Below, piece after piece: positions 9,346 through 15,687 of a DNA stretch of 18,848 bases. The notes under the pieces are model-generated. The model saw only the letters and a list, made by a program, of their open reading frames with translations. It was not told the DNA's origin and made no database searches. The first letter of the stretch is position 1. Each line of letters begins with the position of its first letter. The stretch comes from CAZTPH01 sp031552655 (GTDB taxonomy: Bacteria; Pseudomonadota; Gammaproteobacteria; UBA9339): positions 1-18,848 of the forward strand of contig JAVBML010000064.1 of NCBI GenBank assembly GCA_031552655.1, written 5' to 3'. The position numbers were made by a program, and so were the translations under genes.

Positions 9346-9888
9346 TTATTCCAGCGTTAGTTCATCGATGGTAATGTTGGTATTGGTATAGATACAGATG
9401 CTAGCCGCTATCTGCAAACTCTGGGTCACGATCTCCCGGGCACTCAAATCGCTGTAGGCAATGAGGGCCTTTGCCGCTGCCAAAGCATAGTTACCACCGG
9501 AACCAATGGCAATGATATTCTCTTCGGGTTCCAAAATATCCCCATTGCCGGAAATCATTAGTGATGCTTGGTGGTCGGACACGGTCAGCAAAGCCTCTAG
9601 ACGTCGCAGAATTTTATCCGTGCGCCAATCCTTTGCCAATTCCACCGCCGAACGCATTAAATTACCCTGGTGTTTCTCCAACTTCGCTTCGAAAAGCTCA
9701 AAGAGCGTAAAAGCATCCGCCGTTGCTCCAGCAAAACCCGCAATAACCCTGTTGTTATATAGCCTCCTTATTTTGCGAGCATTACTCTTAACAATCGTAT
9801 TTCCCAGAGAAACCTGCCCATCTCCTCCCAAAGCAACGCTGCCACCGCGCCTTACGGAGAGAATAGTTGTACCGTGAAATTGTTCCAA
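9346..9888 (-). CDS. hslV: HslV, peptidase subunit of the HslUV protease
   Basis: Threonine peptidase of the proteasome-beta type, forming the double-ring chamber of HslUV. The 180-residue product begins MEQFHG-TTILSVRR. Removal of the six-residue propeptide would expose Thr7 as the N-terminal nucleophile, as in family members with this longer propeptide. The conserved GGDGQVSLGNT and VIAGFAGATADAF blocks follow. The start codon is TTG (9886-9888). It is supported by an AGGGG ribosome binding site about 7 bases upstream, by the conserved EQF-x-GTT start, and by the lack of an in-frame ATG before the catalytic threonine. It leads the minus-strand set hslV-hslU-antiporter-argS. I saw no convincing sigma70 or sigma32 promoter in the 9889-9993 stretch. 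Confidence 0.97.
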   Translation of the reverse strand: MEQFHGTTILSVRRGGSVALGGDGQVSLGNTIVKSNARKIRRLYNNRVIAGFAGATADAFTLFELFEAKLEKHQGNLMRSAVELAKDWRTDKILRRLEALLTVSDHQASLMISGNGDILEPEENIIAIGSGGNYALAAAKALIAYSDLSAREIVTQSLQIAASICIYTNTNITIDELTLE

Positions 9889-9993
9889 GAATACCCCTGC
9901 TACTGTCGATTTTATTAATTGTCACGTAGATTAGCACACCGGTTTTTTTTAGTCTAGCCATTGCTTGCTCCCACTAACCCCATGAAACCTAGT

Positions 9994-10023
9994 TTGACGT
10001 GGCATTTTAAGAATTGCTATAAT
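9994..10023 (+). promoter_or_regulatory. Strong sigma70-type promoter for the orphan gene
   Basis: TTGACG (9994-9999) and a perfect TATAAT (10018-10023) are separated by 18 bases. This is the best sigma70 match seen in the window. The start point would be near 10030, giving a leader of about 40 bases that ends in AGGAAG (10058-10063), six bases before the ATG at 10070. It reads away from hslV towards the small orphan gene. Confidence 0.75.
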
Positions 10024-10069
10024 TAATTTATCCAGTAAAGGATTAACTTAGCATTATAGGAAGTATAGT

Positions 10070-10333
10070 ATGATCAAACAGCAACAACCAATAGCAAAAC
10101 ACATCGTTACTAGAGCGGTGAAAGTTAATTATAGCCAAGGAAACCGCGAAGATTTACTGAAAAAAATCTTCCCCCAAAAAAAAGGAACCTACGATAGAGA
10201 AGACTTAGAAGGAAAATGTTTTAATCATTGTGCTGTATGGATAGAATCAAAATGTCCAACTTCAGACAGAGAATTTAAAGACATAATAATGCAGCAAGAT
10301 GATTTTTCTCCTCCCAATAAACCAAAGATTTAA
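10070..10333 (+). CDS. Small hypothetical protein, 87 residues
   Basis: I do not recognise this protein. It has 87 residues, starts MIKQQQPIAKHIVTRAV, and is rich in lysine and other charged residues. No signal peptide or membrane segment is visible. Three cysteines and a histidine cluster as C50-x2-H53-C54-x7-C62, which could bind metal but fits no motif I can name. The C-terminus is proline- and lysine-rich and probably disordered. It is likely real because a near-consensus sigma70 promoter (9994-10023) and an AGGAAG ribosome binding site six bases before the ATG are correctly placed. Codons are A-rich compared with neighbours. It diverges from hslV and converges on tsaC with a 44-base gap, with no clear terminator hairpin. 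It could alternatively be a remnant, or a strongly expressed RNA carrying an incidental frame. Confidence 0.65.
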   Translation: MIKQQQPIAKHIVTRAVKVNYSQGNREDLLKKIFPQKKGTYDREDLEGKCFNHCAVWIESKCPTSDREFKDIIMQQDDFSPPNKPKI

Positions 10334-10377
10334 TTCTAATCTAGGATCCCTAAATATAAAAACAGAAAAGAGTAATT

Positions 10378-10911
10378 CTACGACCTAATCACTTTTCCCG
10401 TGACCACATCGTAGATCGGTGTGGCTTTTGCTAATGTACCAATTTCTCCCGCCACAATGTGATCCACAGCATCAACTATACGTCGATCCACATCTTCCAA
10501 ACGCATCGCCGGTGGCAACGATGTGAAGTTAGCACTGGTGGATACCACGGGGCCAGAAAAGTTCAAACATATTTCCCGAGCCACGTGATGGTGCGTAACC
10601 CTAATGGCAACGGAGTTAAAGTCTCCTCGAATCCATGGAGGAACCTGCTCCGCTGCGGGAAAAACCCAGGTAACGGGAGCCGATGTTAACCAAAGTCTTT
10701 CATACCTTTTCGGATCCAAGGCCATCAATGGCCGCACACTCTTCCAGGTGGCAGCAATCAGCAATAATCCCCGGGAAATCTCTCGCCCCTTGATCTTCAA
10801 TAATCTGCGCACGGCCGTCTCATTGAAAGGATCGCACCCCAAACCAAACACTCCCTCCGTAGGATAGAGTATCACTCCTCCTTCGCGCAGTATGTTATCG
10901 GTAGATTTCAT
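10378..10911 (-). CDS. tsaC: Threonylcarbamoyl-AMP synthase TsaC (YrdC family)
   Basis: Makes threonylcarbamoyl-AMP from threonine, bicarbonate and ATP, the first step of the t6A37 modification of ANN-decoding tRNAs. The 177-residue length fits the short, single-domain E. coli-type TsaC rather than the longer Sua5. Visible family blocks are YPTEGVFGLGCDP (residues 16-28), the KxR element KGR at 41-43, the VAIRVTHH block near 101-108, and STSAN at 124-128. One oddity is that the usual WPGPVT segment reads TSAPVT (residues 76-81), losing the Trp-Pro-Gly. The start ATG at 10911 has only a weak GAGATGGG ribosome binding site. It points away from the predicted origin, opposite to rpmH. Confidence 0.93.
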   Translation of the reverse strand: MKSTDNILREGGVILYPTEGVFGLGCDPFNETAVRRLLKIKGREISRGLLLIAATWKSVRPLMALDPKRYERLWLTSAPVTWVFPAAEQVPPWIRGDFNSVAIRVTHHHVAREICLNFSGPVVSTSANFTSLPPAMRLEDVDRRIVDAVDHIVAGEIGTLAKATPIYDVVTGKVIRS

Positions 10912-10969
10912 AATTTAACCCATCTCATCAAAAAAATTATTCGCTGACTAGCCCAACAAATGTTGTTAG

Positions 10970-11135
10970 TTTCCTGGGGATAAAAAAACGATTAAAATTT
11001 ATCCCCAAGCATTCACAATTTATCCACAACCATTTATGGGGATAATTATTTGAAAAAAAACATTTTTTTAGAAAAATAAACTTTATCCCCGGTGCTAATA
11101 ATAGCAAAAAATATTAAATTAAAATATTAAAAGCT
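10970..11135. other. Predicted chromosomal replication origin (oriC)
   Basis: The 307-base tsaC-rpmH spacer has no open frame but holds five DnaA-box-like 9-mers: 10975-10983 (-, TTATCCCCA), 10999-11007 (+, TTATCCCCA), 11020-11028 (+, TTATCCACA, a perfect consensus box), 11037-11045 (-, TTATCCCCA) and 11083-11091 (+, TTATCCCCG). Next to them, 11045-11082 and 11098-11131 are almost pure A/T, fitting a DNA unwinding element. In sampled lines the + strand is mostly C-rich to the left (5401-5460: G 9, C 23) and G-rich to the right (14161-14220: G 21, C 5), as expected on either side of an origin. Gene direction changes here too. The position upstream of rpmH is a classic origin neighbourhood in gammaproteobacteria. 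Boundaries are approximate. Confidence 0.75.
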
Positions 11136-11153
11136 AGGGATGAAACACTGACT

Positions 11154-11182
11154 TTGACAAAGGTGAAGAAAGTGAATAACAT
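11154..11182 (+). promoter_or_regulatory. Sigma70-type promoter for rpmH-rnpA
   Basis: A perfect TTGACA -35 box (11154-11159) and TAACAT (11177-11182, 4 of 6 matches to TATAAT) are separated by 17 bases. Transcription would start near 11189, giving a leader of about 30 bases before the rpmH ATG at 11219. No Shine-Dalgarno sequence is visible in that leader. The promoter sits just right of the DnaA-box cluster. Confidence 0.55.
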
Positions 11183-11218
11183 GGGCGGTTCAAAAAAGAA
11201 AAACTTTTGATTATTTTT

Positions 11219-11353
11219 ATGCAAAGAACATATCAGCCTAGCAAGATAAAGAGAAAACGTACCCATGGATTCCGAGCCAGAATGGCCACTAAAAATGGTA
11301 GAAAAGTAATTACCAGCCGCAGAGCCAAGGAAAGAAAACGCCTAAGTGTGTAG
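11219..11353 (+). CDS. rpmH: Ribosomal protein L34 (bL34)
   Basis: Small basic protein of the large ribosomal subunit. The 44-residue product begins MQRTYQPSKIKRKRTHGFRA and continues RMATKNGRKVI, ending RRAKERKRLSV. This is the invariant L34 pattern and full length (E. coli 46). The ATG at 11219 is fixed by the conserved N-terminus. The ribosome binding site is not recognisable. The stop codon at 11351-11353 overlaps the GTG start of rnpA, and the two genes form the usual rpmH-rnpA pair. It is the first gene to the right of the predicted origin and is co-oriented with replication. Confidence 0.98.
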   Translation: MQRTYQPSKIKRKRTHGFRARMATKNGRKVITSRRAKERKRLSV

Positions 11354-11690
11354 CCAAAGATCGTTTTCATTTACGAAAAAATATCGCCTATTGAACCAGA
11401 GAGAATTTAGAAGGGTTAGGACGGTTGCCGATTTTAAAAAGAGATTAAAGAGCCTTGGGGTATACTGTAGTTTCAATGGGCTTAGCTATCCAAGATTGGG
11501 CATAGTGGTACCCAAGAGGATCGTACCAAAAGCGGTGGATAGAAATTACTATAAACGTGTGATTAGAGAGATATTTAGAATTCATCGAACGAAACTAAAG
11601 GCCCTGGATATGCTATTTTTTATTAATTCCCATGGAAAAAAAGAGGTATATTCCCAGGTGTTAAATGTGGTTACTAATTTAAGCCAATGA
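11346..11690 (+). CDS. rnpA: Ribonuclease P protein component
   Basis: Protein subunit of RNase P, which helps the catalytic RNA bind precursor tRNA and mature its 5' end. The 114-residue length fits (E. coli 119). The family signature is RNYYKRVIREIFR, corresponding to RNR-x-KR-x2-RE, with the middle arginine replaced by tyrosine. The N-terminal LNQREFRRV and the RLGIVVPKR segment are also typical. The chosen start is GTG at 11346, inside the last codons of rpmH (8-base overlap). No in-frame ATG lies near the N-terminus, so GTG is likely, although the exact start is less certain than for neighbours. Its TGA stop overlaps the ATG of yidD. No RNase P RNA gene was seen in this window. Confidence 0.95.
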   Translation: MCSQRSFSFTKKYRLLNQREFRRVRTVADFKKRLKSLGVYCSFNGLSYPRLGIVVPKRIVPKAVDRNYYKRVIREIFRIHRTKLKALDMLFFINSHGKKEVYSQVLNVVTNLSQ

Positions 11691-11944
11691 TTGCCATGAA
11701 AAAAATATTACTTGCAGTAATTCGTTGCTATCACTACCTAATCAGCCCTTTCCTCGGAGAAAGGTGCCGTTTTTACCCCAGCTGTTCACTCTATGCGCAG
11801 ATTGCCATAGAGCAGCATGGTATGATCCACGGACTTTGGTTAGTAACTAAGCGACTATGTAAATGTCATCCATGGTATCGTGGAGACAGCTATGATCCGG
11901 TTCCCGAGGCAAAATCAAAGAAAGAGGGCTTATATGTTCGATAG
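11687..11944 (+). CDS. yidD: Membrane protein insertion efficiency factor YidD
   Basis: Small membrane-associated protein encoded between rnpA and yidC in many bacteria; it aids insertion of inner-membrane proteins. The 85-residue product shows the family core RCRFYPSCSLYAQIAIEQHG, then KRLCKCHPW and the DPVP end motif, with all the characteristic cysteines. The ATG at 11687 overlaps the rnpA stop (ATGA); a second ATG at 11696 would give an N-terminus MKKILLAVIR and is equally plausible. An amphipathic N-terminal segment is visible. The 3' end overlaps the yidC start by 11 bases. Confidence 0.95.
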   Translation: MIAMKKILLAVIRCYHYLISPFLGERCRFYPSCSLYAQIAIEQHGMIHGLWLVTKRLCKCHPWYRGDSYDPVPEAKSKKEGLYVR

Positions 11945-13580
11945 AAAAGCGGTGCTCTATGTTTTGCTGGGTATTACGATTTTCATGCTCTTCGATGCTT
12001 GGCAAAAGGACCATGGTGCAAAGAGAGAACTCTCAGGGCAAACAGATACAACAATAGTTGTCACGGATAGTGGAGTTCCGCGGAGTCTAGTCAAGGAAAT
12101 TGAACGGGATGAACCCACGTTGGAGAAACAGCGAAATACCATTCGGGTGACCACGGATGTTTTGGATGTGGTAATTAATCTTGAAGGTGGCAACATCGAA
12201 GAGGCTAGTTTATTGAAGTATCCGCGGGTGATGAATAGCGCAGATTCAGTGCAACTGTTGAGTACCCAAGGAGAAAATTTCTACGTTACTCGGAGTAGCT
12301 GGCTGGGGATGGGAAAGCAAAAAAATGGGTACCTACGCTATGTTGCCAAGGAAAAACACTACAAACTGAAGCAAGGTCAGGAATTTCTTCAGGTTAGACT
12401 TGATGGAGTAGGTGAGAATGCGGCAATGCATTGCACCTATAAATTTTTTAGAAATAGCTATGCCATTCAGATTAGTCATGAGATTGACAATAGATCAAAT
12501 AAAGCTTGGCAGGGTAGTTTTTGCGTAGAGATTCGCCGTAAAAACTTAGAAGCTCAGCGGAGTATGTTTCAACTGTCAACCTATGCGGGAGCTGCCGTTT
12601 CCAGTCCGGAAAAACCCTATGAAAAGGTTAGTTTTTCTAACATCGAAGATATCATGAAAAATCGGGGTGGAGTAATCCGTAAAACGGCTGCAGGTTGGAT
12701 AGCCATGCAGCAGCGCTATTTTTTAACGGCTTGGGTTCCCGAGGTCAAGGGGCAGTATACCTATTTTGGTGATGTCAGTGGCGATGTCTACGCCATTGGT
12801 TTCCTCGGGGAAAAAATGGTGGTTGCTCCGGAAACGAAGCAAACTCTTGATTCCACGCTATATATTGGACCGGAAATCGCCGAAAATCTTGCCCCCATCG
12901 CCAAGGGCTTAGAGCGCACCGTGGACTATGGGTGGCTGTGGATAATTGCCGTGGGGCTGTTTTGGATTTTAAAACAATTGTACATTGGGCTAGGAAATTG
13001 GGGCCTAGCCATAATTTTGATTACTGTGTTGATTAAACTGGTATTCTATAAATTCTCCGAAAGTAGTGGTCGATCCATGGCTAAGATGAAGGAGCTTATG
13101 CCCAGGATGCAGACTCTCAAGGAGCGCTATGCCAATGATCGCCAAGGTTTACATCAGGCCACCATGGAGCTCTATAAACGGGAAGGAGTGAATCCAATGA
13201 ACCTAGGTGGTTGTTTGCCTATGTTGATTCAAATACCGTTTTTTATCGCTCTCTATTACGTATTGGTTAATGCGGTGGAGCTTAGGCAAGCACCATTTAT
13301 GCTGTGGATTCACGATTTAGCGGCCCAGGATCCATATTACGTTTTACCCATTCTAATGGGGCTTAGTATGCTACTGCAGCAAAAAATAAGTCCATCCTCA
13401 TTGGATCCAACCCAAACTAAGGTAATGATGATTATGCCTCTGGTATTTACTTTTCTGTTTGCTACTTTTCCTGCGGGATTGGTATTATATTGGTTAGTAA
13501 ATAATGTTCTATCAGTATTGCAACAATGGTATATCAATAGAAGGTTGGAAAGGGAAAGCGTGCAGCATCGTAGGAAATAA
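11934..13580 (+). CDS. yidC: Membrane protein insertase YidC
   Basis: Oxa1-family insertase that places proteins into the inner membrane, alone or with SecYEG. From ATG 11934 the product has 548 residues, the same as E. coli YidC. It has an N-terminal membrane anchor (KAVLYVLLGITIFMLFDAW), a large periplasmic domain to about residue 335, then the conserved Oxa1 core: ILITVLIKLVFYKF, RSMAKMKELMPRMQ, and the later hydrophobic segments ending in GLVLYWLVNNVLSVLQQW. The groove residue that is arginine in E. coli is lysine here (VLIKLVFY), a common conservative variant. The frame is open back to 11880, but 11934 is preceded by a GAGGG ribosome binding site and matches family length. The long periplasmic domain indicates a Gram-negative cell. 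Confidence 0.97.
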   Translation: MFDRKAVLYVLLGITIFMLFDAWQKDHGAKRELSGQTDTTIVVTDSGVPRSLVKEIERDEPTLEKQRNTIRVTTDVLDVVINLEGGNIEEASLLKYPRVMNSADSVQLLSTQGENFYVTRSSWLGMGKQKNGYLRYVAKEKHYKLKQGQEFLQVRLDGVGENAAMHCTYKFFRNSYAIQISHEIDNRSNKAWQGSFCVEIRRKNLEAQRSMFQLSTYAGAAVSSPEKPYEKVSFSNIEDIMKNRGGVIRKTAAGWIAMQQRYFLTAWVPEVKGQYTYFGDVSGDVYAIGFLGEKMVVAPETKQTLDSTLYIGPEIAENLAPIAKGLERTVDYGWLWIIAVGLFWILKQLYIGLGNWGLAIILITVLIKLVFYKFSESSGRSMAKMKELMPRMQTLKERYANDRQGLHQATMELYKREGVNPMNLGGCLPMLIQIPFFIALYYVLVNAVELRQAPFMLWIHDLAAQDPYYVLPILMGLSMLLQQKISPSSLDPTQTKVMMIMPLVFTFLFATFPAGLVLYWLVNNVLSVLQQWYINRRLERESVQHRRK

Positions 13581-13595
13581 AGTTACAGTGCTACG

Positions 13596-14960
13596 ATGAG
13601 TAATTTTGCAGTAACAAATGGCGACACTATTGTGGCCCAGGCAACTCCTCCGGGACTGGGAGGTGTTGGCATAGTGCGTATCTCGGGAGGGCTCGTGACT
13701 AGCATTATGGAACATATGGTGCAGAGAAAACTGATGCCGCGGGAGGCAATTTTTTGTGGCTTCTGGGATGGAGATAGGCAGTTAATTGATCAAGGAATTG
13801 CCATATATTTTAATGCTCCCCATTCATTTACGGGAGAGGAGATGCTGGAACTGCAAAGTCACGGCAATCAAGTGGTGATCCACATGTTAATTGAGCGTGC
13901 ATTGGTACTGGGGGCGCGTTTGGCAAATCCTGGAGAGTTTTCCCTGCGGGCCTTTTTAAATCATAAAATTGATTTGGTCAAAGCCGAAGCCGTGGCTGAT
14001 ATTATCAGTGCTACAAATATCCAAGCGGTGAAAAATGCTGCAAGATCTCTCAGAGGAGATTTTTCGCTGCGCATGGATGATTTGGTGCAAAAATTAATTG
14101 CACTGCGTACGCGATGGGAAGGTATGATAGATTTTTCCGAAGAGGAAGATGTTAGCGCGATGGATCAAAGGGAGATGCAGGAAGCATTGGAGGAATTATT
14201 AGGTGATGTAGAATTGCTCTGTGGCCAGGTAAAAAACGGAATGTTGGCGCAGAATGGTATAAAAATTACCATTGCCGGGGGCACCAATGTGGGAAAATCA
14301 ACTCTATTCAATAGGCTTAGCGGTCAGGATTTAGCTATTGTTACCCATATCCCGGGGACCACTAGGGATGTACTTAGGGAAACCGTGTTTTTATACGGCG
14401 CTACCGTGAATCTATGTGATACAGCGGGTTTTCGAATTTCATCGAATGTGGCGGACCAAGTTGAAGAGGAGGGGATACGGAGAGCCAAGCGGGAGATAGA
14501 GGAGGCGGACCATGTGCTATTTGTTGTGGATAGCCTCGATGATTCTTGGCAGAAAATAGCGACGGATTTATTGATAGATTTTTCTAAAACTACCTTAGTA
14601 TGTAACAAAATTGATTTACTAGGTGAAGGGCAGAAGCCAGTGTTTCTGGAGGGTATTGTTACCGTTCCCCTATCTGCAAAAAATGGTCAGGGATTGGAAT
14701 TACTGCGGGAGCACCTAAAAAACTTAGTCTCCCAAAGAAATTTTGTCGACGGATTTAGTGCCCGGGGACGACATCTGGATAGTCTACGCAGGGTCGAAGT
14801 GGTACTGCGAGAAGTGGCCACGCTGTCTAGTTTAGGCAACATGGAATTGGGTGCCGATGGGCTGATGCGAGCGCAGCAGATTTTAGCGGAAATTACGGGC
14901 AAGGTAACTTCCGCAGATATTTTGCAGCGAATTTTTTCTGATTTTTGCGTTGGTAAGTAG
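13596..14960 (+). CDS. mnmE: tRNA uridine-5-carboxymethylaminomethyl modification GTPase MnmE
   Basis: GTPase that works with MnmG to install the cmnm5 group on wobble U34 of certain tRNAs. The 454-residue length is exactly typical. The N-terminal tetrahydrofolate-binding domain begins with DTIVAQATPPGLGGVGIVRI. A helical domain with an inserted G domain follows: P-loop GGTNVGKS at residues 228-235 (the usual GRPN/GxPN reads GGTN), PGTTRD 253-258, DTAG 275-278 and NKID 337-340. The C-terminus is FCVGK (450-454), with the catalytic cysteine present. It lies 15 bases after yidC and is part of the conserved yidC-mnmE order. The ATG at 13596 has no strong ribosome binding site, but the start is supported by the conserved N-terminus. 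Confidence 0.97.
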   Translation: MSNFAVTNGDTIVAQATPPGLGGVGIVRISGGLVTSIMEHMVQRKLMPREAIFCGFWDGDRQLIDQGIAIYFNAPHSFTGEEMLELQSHGNQVVIHMLIERALVLGARLANPGEFSLRAFLNHKIDLVKAEAVADIISATNIQAVKNAARSLRGDFSLRMDDLVQKLIALRTRWEGMIDFSEEEDVSAMDQREMQEALEELLGDVELLCGQVKNGMLAQNGIKITIAGGTNVGKSTLFNRLSGQDLAIVTHIPGTTRDVLRETVFLYGATVNLCDTAGFRISSNVADQVEEEGIRRAKREIEEADHVLFVVDSLDDSWQKIATDLLIDFSKTTLVCNKIDLLGEGQKPVFLEGIVTVPLSAKNGQGLELLREHLKNLVSQRNFVDGFSARGRHLDSLRRVEVVLREVATLSSLGNMELGADGLMRAQQILAEITGKVTSADILQRIFSDFCVGK

Positions 14961-15046
14961 GGAAAAGAGTGATTGATAGTAGCTTTTAAATAGTAAAGTT
15001 TTCCCAGTGAGATGGTAGTAGTTAATAGAGATGGGAGCATTAGTTT

Positions 15047-15583
15047 ATGGCTAAATTAATTGTGTTGGATCGCGACGGGGTGATCAATGAAGATTCACCA
15101 AATTATATCAGATCTCCCGCAGAATGGACACCTCTTCCAGGCAGTTTAGAGGCCCTAGCGCAGCTAAATAATTTGGGCTACACAGTGGTTGTTGCTACCA
15201 ATCAATCCGGCGTGGGTCGGGGGTATTTTTCGTTGGAAACTTTGGAGGAAATTCATGCGAAAATGATGCATTTAGTTAGGGATGCCGGGGGAGATTTAGC
15301 GGCGATTTTTTGCTGTACCCATGTGCCGGAAGATGGCTGTGGCTGCAGGAAACCGCAGCCAGGGTTATTGCTACGTGCAGCAAAGCAATTTAAGGTTTCG
15401 CCTGGGGAGTTAACTATGGTGGGAGATTCATTTCGCGATATTTTGGCGGCTAGGAATTGTGGTGCCCAGGCTATCTTTTTACGTTCTTCGGACAAAGGTC
15501 GAGATTTGTTTCTAGCGGAGGAGATGGGAGTTCCCGTGTGTGATAATTTATTAGCGGCCGTGACATACCTATCCATGGACTAG
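15047..15583 (+). CDS. gmhB: D-glycero-D-manno-heptose 1,7-bisphosphate 7-phosphatase GmhB
   Basis: HAD-superfamily phosphatase in ADP-heptose synthesis for the LPS inner core. The 178-residue length is typical. HAD motif I is DRDGVIN (residues 8-14, Asp8 and Asp10), motif II is TNQSG (51-55), and motif IV is GDSFRD (126-131). The zinc-binding loop reads C90-x-H92 ... C98-x-C100 followed by RKP, as in GmhB and related histidinol-phosphate phosphatases, but shorter than in E. coli. The ATG at 15047 has a GGGAG ribosome binding site nine bases upstream. It stands between mnmE (86-base gap) and dnaA (104-base gap). With no other LPS or histidine gene nearby, GmhB is favoured over HisB-N by its stand-alone length. 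Confidence 0.92.
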   Translation: MAKLIVLDRDGVINEDSPNYIRSPAEWTPLPGSLEALAQLNNLGYTVVVATNQSGVGRGYFSLETLEEIHAKMMHLVRDAGGDLAAIFCCTHVPEDGCGCRKPQPGLLLRAAKQFKVSPGELTMVGDSFRDILAARNCGAQAIFLRSSDKGRDLFLAEEMGVPVCDNLLAAVTYLSMD

Positions 15584-15605
15584 GGCGCTATTTTTTCAAA
15601 GATAA

Positions 15606-15625
15606 AAGTTATGAGTGGATAACTT
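15606..15625. promoter_or_regulatory. Inverted repeat with DnaA box upstream of dnaA
   Basis: AAGTTAT (15606-15612) and ATAACTT (15619-15625) form a perfect 7-base inverted repeat around GAGTGG. The right half overlaps TTATCCACT on the minus strand (15614-15622), one base from the consensus DnaA box. It lies about 63 bases before the dnaA start and could serve DnaA autoregulation, as known for E. coli dnaA. That role is inference. No clear -35/-10 pair was found in the 15584-15687 spacer. Confidence 0.4.
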
Positions 15626-15687
15626 CCGTGGATCCCGATAGAATTTAGATAACCAAATATGGTGCATGATAATATGGTAGAGGCATT

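Noticed and set aside
9506..9877. 123-codon open frame antisense to hslV
   Set aside because: It is opposite a conserved gene with clear catalytic motifs, with no separate start signals or recognisable product.
9964..9983. Sigma32-like heat-shock promoter near hslV (CTTGCT ... CCCCAT)
   Set aside because: It is on the plus strand, pointing away from hslV, and the spacing is about 8 bases instead of 13-17.
11880..11933. Upstream extension of yidC to an ATG at 11880
   Set aside because: The extra 18 residues are polar and precede the usual anchor. ATG 11934 has a ribosome binding site and gives the 548-residue family length.
14960..15005. GGGAAAA ... TTTTCCC inverted repeat after mnmE, as a terminator
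   Set aside because: The arms are only 7 bases with a loop of about 32 and no T-tract follows, so it is not a convincing terminator.
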